64,000 nucleotides of DNA from Erythrobacter sanguineus (GCA_945878845.1 CAMCUB010000016.1:1-64000), one strand, 5' to 3'. Counted from the stretch's first letter, positions 24,865 to 36,223 are shown. Translations and numbers: made by a program. Notes: a model not told the origin generated them from the letters alone.

Positions 24865-26292
24865 ATGTTTCAGAATATCGCGAATGACTTTGCTCTCGAT
24901 ACTGCCGCAAAAAGCATGTCATTGTCGGAGATACTGAGCGCGTTCAGTTTCGCCTTAGACATGACAGAGGGGCAGAGTCCGGGGCATAGCTTGCGGGCCT
25001 GCTGGATCGGAACCCATCTGGCCGCAGCCATCGGCCTGTCCGGTGCGGCATTACGCGATGTCTATTATGCAGTGATGCTCAAAGACCTGGGATGCAGCAG
25101 CAATGCGGCGCGCGTGTCCGAATTGTTTCTGGGCGATGATCGCGCGCTCAAATCCGGGTTCAAGCTGATCGGCACCACCGAAGCGGACTTTGCTGCATTC
25201 GTGACGGCCAATGTCGGCGTTGAAGCCGAAGCAGCGAGCCGCGATGCCGCGATTGCCAATCTTGCCGCTAATGCCGGTGTTATCCTGACCGAATTCATGG
25301 ATACGCGCTGTACGCGCGGCGCCGATATTGCCCGCCAATTGCGGTTCTCAGAGGATGTGGCCACGGCCATTGCCCATCTCGACGAACATTGGGATGGATC
25401 GGGCCTGCCGCGCAATCTGTCCGGCGATGCCATCCATATCGGAGGCCGGATTGCCCTTCTGGCACAGGTTGCCGACGTGTTCTTTTCAGCCAAGGGCTCT
25501 GCGGCGGCCATTGCCGAGGTGCGGGCCCGCCGGGGCACCTGGTTTGATCCGGCGCTGGTGGATGCCTTTGTCGCCGTGGCGTCAGTGCGCGGGTTCTGGG
25601 AGCCGCTGGCCCCCGGCCTGATCGAGACCGCGATCTTCCAGTTGGAACCGGCAAGCCTGCGGGTCACCGTTGATGGCGATTATCTGGATGATATCGCCAC
25701 GGCCTTTGGTCAGGTCATTGATGCCAAAAGCCCCTACACCGGCGGGCATAGTGACAGGGTCGGCCGGTTTAGCGATGCCATTGCCACACGCATGGGCCTG
25801 TGTGCCAGCGAACGCCGTGTGCTGCGCCGTGCTGCAATGCTGCATGATATCGGAAAGCTGGGTGTCAGCAGCACGATTCTGGAAAAACCGGGAAAACTGT
25901 CGGACGATGAATGGGTTGTGATGCGCAGCCATGCAATGCTGACCGGAGAAATTCTGGGCCGGGTTGGTGTGTTGCGCGATATGGCGATGATTGCCGCATC
26001 ACATCATGAACGGCTGGATGGCGCAGGCTATCCGCTAGCGTTGAGGGCCGAGATGATATCGCTCGAAACCCGGATCATCAGCACCGCAGACTTTTTCGAC
26101 GCCCTCACCGCCGATCGGCCATATCGCCCGGCCATGTCGGTTGATCAGGCTTTCTCCGTCATGCAGCCTGAAGTGGGCAAGGCCATTGATGGGGGATGCT
26201 TTGCAGCCTTGTGTGCCGAAGTCGACAGCATCGGCGGCATTCCAAAGGCACCCCTGCCAGAGATCAATCTGGGCTGGCAAAATCCGCAATAA
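24865..26292 (+). CDS. Tandem HD/HD-GYP phosphohydrolase, lower G+C than neighbours
   Basis: 475 residues. The C-terminal half is a full HD-GYP domain: GHSDRVGRFSDAIA, HD at 327-328 (MLHDIGKLGV) and HHERLDGAGYP (380-390); Ala replaces the second Gly of GYP-type GxGYP. The N-terminal half repeats the pattern in decayed form: HSLRACWIG, KD instead of HD at 73-74, and HLDEHWDGSGLP (171-182). HD-GYP domains degrade cyclic di-GMP. Base composition is visibly lower in G+C (about 57-63% in lines counted by eye) than flanking genes, suggesting transfer. It stands alone with its own upstream gap. Confidence 0.88.
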   Translation: MFQNIANDFALDTAAKSMSLSEILSAFSFALDMTEGQSPGHSLRACWIGTHLAAAIGLSGAALRDVYYAVMLKDLGCSSNAARVSELFLGDDRALKSGFKLIGTTEADFAAFVTANVGVEAEAASRDAAIANLAANAGVILTEFMDTRCTRGADIARQLRFSEDVATAIAHLDEHWDGSGLPRNLSGDAIHIGGRIALLAQVADVFFSAKGSAAAIAEVRARRGTWFDPALVDAFVAVASVRGFWEPLAPGLIETAIFQLEPASLRVTVDGDYLDDIATAFGQVIDAKSPYTGGHSDRVGRFSDAIATRMGLCASERRVLRRAAMLHDIGKLGVSSTILEKPGKLSDDEWVVMRSHAMLTGEILGRVGVLRDMAMIAASHHERLDGAGYPLALRAEMISLETRIISTADFFDALTADRPYRPAMSVDQAFSVMQPEVGKAIDGGCFAALCAEVDSIGGIPKAPLPEINLGWQNPQ

Positions 26293-26354
26293 GCTCAAGG
26301 CAAGTTGCCATCCCCGGGGGCAGTGGGCGGCCGCTTCGCCTCGGACCAAGACCC

Positions 26355-27386
26355 CTACTCCGCCAGAAACACGATCTTCGGCCCCGGATCGTCCATCGCG
26401 TCAACGGCATCGGCAAAGCGCGCCGTCCGGTGGGTCACGGGTTCGGACTTGAGCGCGCCGCAGGCGATGCAGGACAACACCTCGGGCACGCTCGCGCGCG
26501 ATTGCACCCGGCCGGTGTGGATCGTGATCCCCTTGTAATAGGCCTGATGCAGCGGCACCGGCGTGGTGGTGCCGAGATGGATGCTCACCACGGTGAGGAC
26601 GCCGTTGGGCGCGGTTGACTGCACCGCTAGGGCGAGCGCGGCAGGATCGCCCGCCGCTTCGACGACGATGTCATATTGCTCGGGCCGTTGCGGATCGGCG
26701 GAGGCTCGCGGCGCGGCTTGGGCGCCCACTGCTTCGGCCCGGGCGCGCCGTCCGGCGTCGTCATCGAGATAGGTCACGCGGCCCGCTCCCAAAGCCACCG
26801 CCGCCGCCGCCGCATAAAGCCCGACGCTTTGCGCCAGCCCGCCGATCACCAGCACGCTCGCGCCGGGACGCGCCTTGAGCGGCCCCGCCACCCCGCGCCA
26901 GCCATCGGCGATATTGTCGGAGATATTGGCGGCCACCGCGATGTCGACGCTGTCCGGGATCGGCACCAGCATGTGATCGGCAAAGGGCACATGCACCGCA
27001 TCGGAAAAGCCGCCGCCAAAGTCCGGGCGCGGGCCTGCGGCAAGGCCATATCCGGAATAGGGAGGAAAGGCGCTGCACGAATTGGTCCAGCCGCGCAGGC
27101 ACGCATCGCAGCGCCCGCAGGACAGCTGGAACGGCACGATCACCCGCGTGCCCGGCGCGACCTTCGCCTGCGGCCGGGCATCGATCACCTCGCCCACCAT
27201 TTCATGGCCAAAGGCGAACGGCCCCGGAAACGGCACGCGCCCGGTGACGATGTGATAATCAAGATCGCACCGCGCCACCGCCAGCGGCCGGACGATCGCA
27301 TCGCTATCGGATTTGAGCACCGGCACCGGCGCATCGCGCCATTCGAGCTGGCCGGGGGCGATGAAGGTCAATTGCCGCATGGTCAT
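26355..27386 (-). CDS. Zinc-dependent medium-chain alcohol dehydrogenase
   Basis: 343 residues. Catalytic zinc ligands are Cys40 (ARCDLDYH) and His61-Glu62 (FGHEMVG); structural zinc cysteines are 90, 93, 96 and 104. The Rossmann motif is degenerate (VIGGLAQSVGLYAA instead of GxGxxG), so cofactor binding may differ from classical members. The substrate is unknown. Its start overlaps the stop of the upstream DUF4267-like gene as ATGA. The pair is divergent from a LysR regulator that probably controls it. Confidence 0.85.
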   Translation of the reverse strand: MTMRQLTFIAPGQLEWRDAPVPVLKSDSDAIVRPLAVARCDLDYHIVTGRVPFPGPFAFGHEMVGEVIDARPQAKVAPGTRVIVPFQLSCGRCDACLRGWTNSCSAFPPYSGYGLAAGPRPDFGGGFSDAVHVPFADHMLVPIPDSVDIAVAANISDNIADGWRGVAGPLKARPGASVLVIGGLAQSVGLYAAAAAVALGAGRVTYLDDDAGRRARAEAVGAQAAPRASADPQRPEQYDIVVEAAGDPAALALAVQSTAPNGVLTVVSIHLGTTTPVPLHQAYYKGITIHTGRVQSRASVPEVLSCIACGALKSEPVTHRTARFADAVDAMDDPGPKIVFLAE

Positions 27387-27802
27387 GACTGGCGCTCCTG
27401 CTTGGCGGCGAGCCGCAGCAGGAGCGCGGCGGTGATGACGAGATAGACGCCGATGATGACGTGGCGGATGACGATGCTGCCGGGACCGTCGGCCGTGGTC
27501 ACCAGCAGCGCGTCGGCGACGGGCATGACCACCGCCACGCCCGCGAACCAGCCCAGCGCCCGGAACTGGCGCAGGCCCAGCAGCACCGCCGTTACCAGCG
27601 CGAGGAACACCGCGCGCGCGGCGTAGACTCGGACAAAGCCGGCATCGGCATCAGCCGCTCCGATCAGGCCAAAGCGGGCTGCAAACCCTGCCGGATCGGC
27701 AAAGGCCTGCCACGCGTTATAGGCCATCATGGCGGCAATCAATGCCGTCAACCACACGGCAAGGCTGCGCCATGGGAAGGGGCGGGGCGGGGACTGCGTC
27801 AT
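27383..27802 (-). CDS. Small membrane protein, DUF4267-like
   Basis: 139 residues with four predicted helices: SLAVWLTALIAAMMAYNAWQ, VRVYAARAVFLALVTAVLLG, WFAGVAVVMPVADALLV, HVIIGVYLVITAALLLR. The pattern AARFGL, then D-x-GFVRVYAARA, fits the DUF4267 family. These proteins often accompany oxidoreductases and LysR regulators; the role is unknown. It is first in a two-gene transcript with the alcohol dehydrogenase. Confidence 0.7.
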   Translation of the reverse strand: MTQSPPRPFPWRSLAVWLTALIAAMMAYNAWQAFADPAGFAARFGLIGAADADAGFVRVYAARAVFLALVTAVLLGLRQFRALGWFAGVAVVMPVADALLVTTADGPGSIVIRHVIIGVYLVITAALLLRLAAKQERQS

Positions 27803-27875
27803 CGGGGTTCTCCTGCTTTGCCCGAATCTAACGCAGCGCCCGCGCCCTCGTTACTGGCGAGATTGCAAAACAGAT

Positions 27876-27889
27876 TTGCGAAAGCGCAA
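27876..27889. promoter_or_regulatory. Candidate LysR operator
   Basis: TTGCG-AAAG-CGCAA is a perfect interrupted palindrome. It matches the T-N11-A layout of LysR boxes and lies in the 109-base gap between the divergent operon start (27802) and the LysR start (27912). A nearby ATTGCAAAACAGATTTGCG may add a second half-site. Confidence 0.5.
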
Positions 27890-27911
27890 CAATGTGCGTA
27901 GCCCTTGCGCC

Positions 27912-30910
<2,999 letters not shown>

Positions 30911-30952
30911 GGCTTGTAAGCCGGTGGACAGTTACATATCCCCGCGCGCGTC

Positions 30953-31531
30953 ATGCCCATGATTTGGCCCACCCATTATGCGCTGAGCGAGGCCTTGATC
31001 GTCGTCGGCGCAATCATTGCGATCAGGCGAACCTGGCAGCTTGACCGCTGGTTTGCGATCGGTCTCGCGGTGATTGCACTCGCCGGGTTGATCGGCGCGA
31101 TCAGGATTGTCGGTGGGATGACCGGGAATATTGTCATTATTCATGATTTTCTATCGCGCTTTGGATCCTTGTTCGGGCTTGGCTGCATGGTCGGGGCGTT
31201 GCTGGGATGGCGAACCCCGCATGCCCCGATCCTCGGACTGACCGCTGCTGCGACGGCGCTGGCAGTGCCCGTGACGGGTCTGCCCATCATGGCCGCTTTG
31301 TTGCTGGGTGGGGCTGTTTTGGCCTATCGCGGGGCGGCGGGCGCCAAGCTTTTGGCAGCGATCAGTTTTGGGTCACTGGTGCTTGCCCCGCTCGCCAGCG
31401 CGCCCTTCCGCCCGAATGATCTGGCCATCGCCTGGCATGTCTTTCACACTCTGGTGGCCGCTTGGTTTGTCTTGGTCGGCATCTATGTCGCGACCTGTTT
31501 GGCGCCCCGCCGGGACGCGCCACTGTCATGA
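30953..31531 (+). CDS. Membrane protein of unknown function, first of a lower-G+C trio
   Basis: 192 residues with about six predicted helices and short polar loops (SEALIVVGAIIAI, IGLAVIALAGLIGAIRIVGG, FHTLVAAWFVLVGIYVATCL). No family was recognised. Its stop overlaps the next start as ATGA. G+C and codon choice (more TTG, GTT, ATT) are clearly lower than in thiC just upstream, suggesting the three-gene block was acquired as a unit. Confidence 0.72.
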   Translation: MPMIWPTHYALSEALIVVGAIIAIRRTWQLDRWFAIGLAVIALAGLIGAIRIVGGMTGNIVIIHDFLSRFGSLFGLGCMVGALLGWRTPHAPILGLTAAATALAVPVTGLPIMAALLLGGAVLAYRGAAGAKLLAAISFGSLVLAPLASAPFRPNDLAIAWHVFHTLVAAWFVLVGIYVATCLAPRRDAPLS

Positions 31532-31953
31532 CAATGGCGATTTTGGTCCCTTTGGCAGCTGTGGCGTCGTCCGGATTTCTGGTGTGGCTTGCCTACTTGC
31601 TAGGGTATCATGGTGGTCGGCGCTTCGAAAGCGAGGCTGAATTTCTGGCGCTCTGCACGCCATATGGCGGGGCCCGGCAGCATCTTCTCGATTTGGGTGG
31701 GCAGAGCGGCATCGCCTTGGTCGGCAATGGTCAGGTGCTGGTTGCAAAGATGGTTGGTGATCGGGTTGCGACCCGCGTTTTTTCGCCTTCGGCTATCGAG
31801 GCGTTCGATGTGACGCACACCGACCCTGGCGAGATTGTCGCAGTAAAATTGCACTTCAAGGATGTTGGTTTTTCAGCGGTGACGTTGAAGACAACATTGG
31901 GCACAATGCCTTGCTGGCTTGATCATCTGCAACCGAAAGTGTCCGCTCAATGA
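31528..31953 (+). CDS. Small membrane-anchored protein of unknown function
   Basis: 141 residues from ATG 31528: one N-terminal helix (AILVPLAAVASSGFLVWLAYLLG), then a soluble domain of alternating strands ending with PCWLDHLQPK. No domain was recognised. It overlaps both neighbours by ATGA, so the three proteins are translated together and probably act together at the membrane. Confidence 0.7.
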   Translation: MTMAILVPLAAVASSGFLVWLAYLLGYHGGRRFESEAEFLALCTPYGGARQHLLDLGGQSGIALVGNGQVLVAKMVGDRVATRVFSPSAIEAFDVTHTDPGEIVAVKLHFKDVGFSAVTLKTTLGTMPCWLDHLQPKVSAQ

Positions 31954-32870
31954 TGCCGAAAACGCCAGACTGGGCCACCACGGATATCCTCGGGATTTCG
32001 CTGGTACTGTTTTTCTTCCTGATGATCGGCGAAATGGTGTTTTCGCGACGCCGCAATGCCGGGGCTTACGAGTTCAGGGATACAGCGACATCGCTGTTTA
32101 TGGGGCTTGGCAGCCTGATCGTTGACGCGATTTATGCGGGCATTCATTTGGTGATTGTTCTCGCCGTCTATGATGTGCGCTTGTTTGATATTGGCTGGAC
32201 GTGGTGGGCGTTGATCCTGTGCTTTTTCGCTGTGGATTTCGTTTATTACTGGGGGCACCGGCTTAGCCATGAGCATCGGCTGTGGTGGGCGAGCCACGTC
32301 GTTCACCATTCGTCGCAGCATTTCAACGGATCAACCGCGCTGCGGCAGTCTTGGACCGGGCTGTTGGGAATTGGTTTTTTCCTCCGCCTGCCGCTGTTCT
32401 TCATCGGCTTTCCGCCGGCAATGGTCGTTTTGTTTATCGTGATAACGGCGGCATATCAGCTTTGGGTTCATACTGAGGCAGTGAAGCGGATCGGGCCGTT
32501 CGAGTGGATTTTGAATACGGCTTCACACCACCGCGTGCATCATGCGACAAACCCCCGCTATCTTGATACGAATTATGGCGGGTTCCTGATCATCTGGGAC
32601 CGCTTGTTTGGGACATTTGCCGCCGAAGTCGATGAAGAGCCGTGCCGGTATGGTATCGTATCCAACCTGGGCACCTTCAATCTGGTGCGCGTCGCTTTTC
32701 ATGAATGGGCGGCGATTGGCCGGGACTTGGCCAGCGCGCGGTCATTTCGCGATGCGCTGGGGTTTGTGCTTGGACCGCCGGGATGGAGCCCGGACGGGTC
32801 GCGCGACACGTCTGCGAGCATAAAGAAAAAATGGGCTGCTGACGATGCGTCGTTCGTTCCTGCCGAATAG
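31950..32870 (+). CDS. Sterol desaturase/fatty acid hydroxylase superfamily protein
   Basis: 306 residues with about five membrane helices and the full diiron histidine set: WGHRLSHEH (His103, His107), HVVHHSSQHF (116-124), an extra His174, and HHRVHH (193-198). Superfamily members hydroxylate or desaturate lipid chains, sphingolipids, sterols or carotenoids using O2. The closest role here (sphingolipid or fatty-acid hydroxylation) is inference. It is not close to CrtZ, which is much shorter. It is last of the translationally coupled lower-G+C trio. Confidence 0.85.
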   Translation: MMPKTPDWATTDILGISLVLFFFLMIGEMVFSRRRNAGAYEFRDTATSLFMGLGSLIVDAIYAGIHLVIVLAVYDVRLFDIGWTWWALILCFFAVDFVYYWGHRLSHEHRLWWASHVVHHSSQHFNGSTALRQSWTGLLGIGFFLRLPLFFIGFPPAMVVLFIVITAAYQLWVHTEAVKRIGPFEWILNTASHHRVHHATNPRYLDTNYGGFLIIWDRLFGTFAAEVDEEPCRYGIVSNLGTFNLVRVAFHEWAAIGRDLASARSFRDALGFVLGPPGWSPDGSRDTSASIKKKWAADDASFVPAE

Positions 32871-32872
32871 CG

Positions 32873-33052
32873 ATGGCGCGGTGCGCACGGCGAGCGGCTG
32901 TCGCGCATCGCCCTGAAGGAAGGGCAGGCCCGCCTAACACCACCCGGGAAGGGGCAAGCCTGATCACGCTCAAGGAGGTCGATTTCCTCGACGAGCCCGG
33001 CGAGCAATGGTTCGGCCGCAACCGCAGCGTGCTCGAGAAAACGGGCGGGTAG
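32873..33052 (+). pseudogene. Possible gene remnant, 59 codons
   Basis: The frame starts at ATG 32873, two bases after the hydroxylase stop. The first 29 codons read as an unstructured Arg/Ala/Pro-rich string. The last 30 (LITLKEVDFLDEPGEQWFGR onward) read like a genuine protein C-terminus. This looks like the tail of a lost gene left at the right edge of the lower-G+C block. It could also be a short functional ORF. Confidence 0.4.
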
Positions 33053-33085
33053 GCGCCTAGCGCCCTGCCGCCCGGACGCGGCGCC

Positions 33086-33754
33086 TCACCACCCCCACGG
33101 CGCGGGCGGCGGGGTGACGGGGCGGGTGAGGTCGAACTCGACCCGGAACAAGCGCCCCTCGCGGCTGAGCTGATAGGCATAGGTCGCCGCCGTCACCTCT
33201 ACCCGCCACACGTTGGTCACCGACTTGTCGAGGCCATTGGCGCGGAACATCGCGATGCTCTCCGCGTCCACCGGGAAGTCCTGCGCGCCCGCGCTGCCGC
33301 TGTCCGCCGTGTCCCCGCCATAGAAGGTCACCGCATCGGCCGATCCGTCCGCGTGGCGGTGGTCATGCTTGAGGCGCAGGCCGGTGGCCGTGCGGGTGAT
33401 CAGCCAGGTGCGCGAGCGGTCCCACGTCCCGTCCTCGCCCTGCACATGGAACGGGATCGCCATGCGGTCCTCTGAACACTCGCGGAAATGCACCACCATC
33501 GCCCGGCCCGCCATATCGGCATCGGCCGCGTCGGTGGAGACGAGGCGCCCCGCATAGGCCTTGCCGCAATGGCCCGCCAGCGCCGCCATGAAGCGGGCTT
33601 GCGCATCCGCCTCGGCCAACTCGAGTGGCACAGGCACCGTCTTGCCGGGAACGACACACCCTGCAGCCGCCAGCAACGGCGCAAGAGCGAAAGCGACGAA
33701 CACGGCAGAGCCGGGGCGGGCGAAAGCAGGGGCGAGGGCGCGAAGATTGGTCAT
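33086..33754 (-). CDS. Predicted lipoprotein of unknown function
   Basis: 222 residues from ATG 33754. The signal peptide ends in the lipobox LLAAAGC. The mature part has paired cysteines (GHCGKAY and FRECSED) and many strands (RTWLITRTATGLRLKHDHRH, YAYQLSREGRLFRVEFDLTR). No family was recognised. The longer upstream frame continues into non-coding sequence with a shared 26-base motif and was not used. Confidence 0.72.
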   Translation of the reverse strand: MTNLRALAPAFARPGSAVFVAFALAPLLAAAGCVVPGKTVPVPLELAEADAQARFMAALAGHCGKAYAGRLVSTDAADADMAGRAMVVHFRECSEDRMAIPFHVQGEDGTWDRSRTWLITRTATGLRLKHDHRHADGSADAVTFYGGDTADSGSAGAQDFPVDAESIAMFRANGLDKSVTNVWRVEVTAATYAYQLSREGRLFRVEFDLTRPVTPPPAPWGW

Positions 33755-33801
33755 CCCCCGTCCTGACCCGAGCCCGCGCAAAAGGCAAACCCCTCGCGGG
33801 T

Positions 33802-33827
33802 GAGCCTGATGGGAGGCGGTGTGAATG
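33802..33827. repeat. Motif E, copy 1
   Basis: GAGCCTGATGGGAGGCGGTG followed by TGAATG. It recurs with three base differences at 35608-35633, again just upstream of a minus-strand gene. On the minus strand it reads TTCACACCGCC, similar to a -35 box. Confidence 0.5.
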
Positions 33828-33870
33828 AAGCGGGCCCGGGCCACGCCCCGGCCCCGCCAACGCCCGCGCC

Positions 33871-34362
33871 TCAGAGCATCTTGCCCGCCAGAATCGCCGC
33901 CCACAGCGCCAGCGTCAGCCCCGCGCCGGCGATGGTCAGGCGGATCGCCAGCGTCAGCCGCCGCGCCTGCGCATCGATCGAGCGCACGAAGGCGGCAAAC
34001 AGCCGCTGGCGCAGCGCATCGCCCTCCAGCCCCTCGCTCTCGAACTCCTCGCCCAGCAGCATCGCCTGGAGCAGCAGCCAGCTCGACAGGGCCAGCGGCA
34101 CCAGCGCCGCGAGGCTGAGGAGGGTCATGACCGGCTGGCTCGCGGCATCAAGGCTGAGCGGCGCGCCGGGGCTGGCGGAGACCGGATGGGTACCGATGGT
34201 CAGCAGCAGCGCATTGAACCCCAACAGCGCGCCCGAGCGGACCGAGAGATCGAGATCGCGGTTCTCGAGAAATTCGAGATCGGCGACAAAGGCGGGATCG
34301 GGCGGATCGCCGCGCACGTGCTGGAACGCGCGCAAGGCATGGCGGAAGGACGAGCGGTGCAT
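33871..34362 (-). CDS. Membrane protein of unknown function, 163 residues
   Basis: ATG 34362 was chosen; in-frame ATGs up to 45 codons earlier exist but give low-complexity sequence. Three hydrophobic segments: SGALLGFNALLLTIG, PVMTLLSLAALVPLALSSWLLLQAMLLG and LTIAGAGLTLALWAAILAG. An amphipathic charged stretch lies between the last two. The layout, a soluble helix, LDLSVRSGALLGFNALLL, a second hairpin, then a charged linker and final helix, is reminiscent of Pycsar-type effector membrane domains. No nucleotide cyclase is adjacent and the resemblance is weak. Confidence 0.65.
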   Translation of the reverse strand: MHRSSFRHALRAFQHVRGDPPDPAFVADLEFLENRDLDLSVRSGALLGFNALLLTIGTHPVSASPGAPLSLDAASQPVMTLLSLAALVPLALSSWLLLQAMLLGEEFESEGLEGDALRQRLFAAFVRSIDAQARRLTLAIRLTIAGAGLTLALWAAILAGKML

Positions 34363-34552
34363 GGCCCCGATGTGCGATGAACCGCGCGGCGGAGCAAGAG
34401 GGGAGTGTGGGCCGCGGGGCCGCTGCCTGAGGCTGCGTTTCATCATCACCGCGCGGCAGGCGGTGCGGGAGGACTTTGCGTTGCCAGCCGCTGGCACCTG
34501 CGCCGCTGCATGCTAAGCCCAAGGGCAGGGTATCGAATCAAGGGGGGACAGC

Positions 34553-35419
34553 ATGACCAGCATTCACCGCATCTCGGCCATCGCGCTCGCCGCACTGGCG
34601 CTGGCGCTTGGCGCGGCTCCGGCGCAGGCGACCGACAAGAAGGTCGACGTGCTCGGGATCCCCGCCGACATGCCCCGGATCGGCAAGACCCGCTGCGTGG
34701 TGCCCAATGTCTGCTTCAAGAAGGACGCGCCCACCATCGCCTCCTATGATCCGGGCGTCATCGGCAGCCCCAAGTTCCGCCCCGGCGAGGTGACCCTGCG
34801 CGACGGCACCGTGCTCAAAGGCACCGTGGCACTGCTCAACACCGCGGCCGACTGGGAGTTCGTGAAGCAGGTCGCGCTGGTCATCCCCGACGGCGAGAGC
34901 GCCGCGATCTTTCTCGGGCAGGAGGACGCGCTGCTGATCCGGCAGGAGCAGAAGGACGGCACGGACATCTATGACCGCTATGGCAACGGCTATCTGCGGC
35001 GGCTGGTGTCGGGCCGGATGCGGCTGTCATACAACCCGGCCGCCGGCACCTCGCGCCCGCTGTCCGACTTTGTCCCGGCGGGGGTGCTCAACAACCTGTC
35101 AGGCGCGCTCGGCCGCGAGGCGGTGATCGCCGCGCTGCGCGATGGCAAGACCGTGGGCGAGAGCCTCGGCGCGGGCAAGAGCCTGGGCAGCGCGGTATCC
35201 GACGCGCTGGGCTCGATCGAAATCACCGAGAAGGAATACCTGCTCTATGACGAGCAGAGCGGCACGCTCACCGCGATCACCAAGGCGAGCCACGGGCCTG
35301 CGATGGAGCGCATGTTCGCCGCCTGCCCCGCCGCCGATCCCAAGCAGGTCAAGGCGCTCGCCCGCAATTACGGCAAGATCGCCGAGGCGGTGACCTACTA
35401 CAACAGCGTCTGCAGGTAG
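34553..35419 (+). CDS. Secreted protein of unknown function, 288 residues
   Basis: A signal peptide (AIALAALALALGAAPAQA-TD) is followed by a mature part with a Cys pair (TRCVVPNVCF), a strand-rich region (GEVTLRDGTVLKGTVALL), and a helical C-terminus ending in CR. No family was recognised. GGGGGGACAGC precedes ATG 34553. It stands alone, divergent from the membrane protein at 33871-34362 and convergent with the small gene at 35432. Confidence 0.75.
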   Translation: MTSIHRISAIALAALALALGAAPAQATDKKVDVLGIPADMPRIGKTRCVVPNVCFKKDAPTIASYDPGVIGSPKFRPGEVTLRDGTVLKGTVALLNTAADWEFVKQVALVIPDGESAAIFLGQEDALLIRQEQKDGTDIYDRYGNGYLRRLVSGRMRLSYNPAAGTSRPLSDFVPAGVLNNLSGALGREAVIAALRDGKTVGESLGAGKSLGSAVSDALGSIEITEKEYLLYDEQSGTLTAITKASHGPAMERMFAACPAADPKQVKALARNYGKIAEAVTYYNSVCR

Positions 35420-35431
35420 ACCGAGGCGCCC

Positions 35432-35566
35432 TCAGGAGTTCTTCATGTTCTCCAGCCCCTTGATCCCGCCGGGCTTGGTGCTGGGCTGACTGGCGTTCTG
35501 CTTGGGTCCCTTGTCCGCCTTGGGCTTGCGCGCTTCGCGGCTCTTCTTCTGTTGGCCCTTGGCCAT
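35432..35566 (-). CDS. 44-residue lysine-rich small protein
   Basis: MAKGQQKKSREARKPKADKG and on to GLENMKNS: strongly basic, with no hydrophobic segment. Short basic proteins of this look (MAKGQ...KSNREAKKPK) are seen in sphingomonads and other Proteobacteria, with unknown role. The start at 35566 is followed on the other side by motif E (35608-35633), a possible promoter region. It may bind RNA or DNA, by composition only. Confidence 0.65.
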   Translation of the reverse strand: MAKGQQKKSREARKPKADKGPKQNASQPSTKPGGIKGLENMKNS

Positions 35567-35607
35567 GAGGTTTTCCGATCGGGGGCGAGATGCCCGGGCG
35601 CGGGCGT

Positions 35608-35633
35608 GGGCCTGATGGGGGGCGGTGTCAATG
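35608..35633. repeat. Motif E, copy 2
   Basis: GGGCCTGATGGGGGGCGGTG followed by TCAATG. On the minus strand it contains TTGACA (complement of 35626-35631), a consensus -35 hexamer upstream of the small gene at 35566. No convincing -10 follows at 17 bases. Confidence 0.5.
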
Positions 35634-35667
35634 CGAGCGCCGTTGCCCGCCCCGCACTCGGCCCGCC

Positions 35668-36135
35668 CTAGCGCGCCATCCCCACCATCACCCGGTCGAG
35701 CGCCTGCAAGAACCGCGAGCGGTCCGCCTTGCTGAACGGCGCAGGCCCGCCGCCGACCCCGTCCATCCCGGCGCGCAAGTCTGCCATGATCGCGCGGGTC
35801 GCGATGGCTGTGCTGATGCTGGCGGGGGTGAATTCCTCGCCATTGTGCTTGAGCACCCGCGCGCCCGCTTTCAGGCACCGCTCGGCGAGCAGGATGTCGC
35901 CGGTGACGACCACGCACTTGCCCTTGGGCAGAGCGTCGGCGGCCTCGGCGATCCAGTCATCCGCCGCGTCGAAGCTATCCGAGACCACCACGCGCTTCAC
36001 CCGCGGGCTGTCAGGGATGCGGAACGGGGCGTTGCTGACCACGCGCACCTCGGCGCGGTAACGCTCGGCGACGCGATAAATCTCGTCCTTCACCGGACAG
36101 GCATCGGCGTCGATCAGAATGGTGACAGGGGACAT
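35668..36135 (-). CDS. YaiI/YqxD family protein (UPF0178, DUF188)
   Basis: 155 residues with the family N-terminus ILIDADACPVKDEI (6-19), then VVVTGDILLAERCL and a C-terminal GGGPAPFSKADRSRFLQALDR. DUF188 proteins have a PIN/Toprim-like acidic fold and are thought to be nucleases, but no activity is established. Length and motifs are complete. It is likely co-transcribed with the small gene at 35432 despite a 100-base gap. Confidence 0.9.
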   Translation of the reverse strand: MSPVTILIDADACPVKDEIYRVAERYRAEVRVVSNAPFRIPDSPRVKRVVVSDSFDAADDWIAEAADALPKGKCVVVTGDILLAERCLKAGARVLKHNGEEFTPASISTAIATRAIMADLRAGMDGVGGGPAPFSKADRSRFLQALDRVMVGMAR

Positions 36136-36223
36136 CGCGCCAGCCTAGCCGAATGGGACGCGCGGCGTAAATGGCAAGCCCGGTCCTCCCCGGCACGGGG
36201 GGGTGGCGGAGGGGCGGGCGCTC

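Noticed and set aside
31950-32870. Sterol-desaturase-type protein as beta-carotene hydroxylase CrtZ
   Set aside because: It is about twice the length of CrtZ, with different histidine spacing, and is far from the crt operon.
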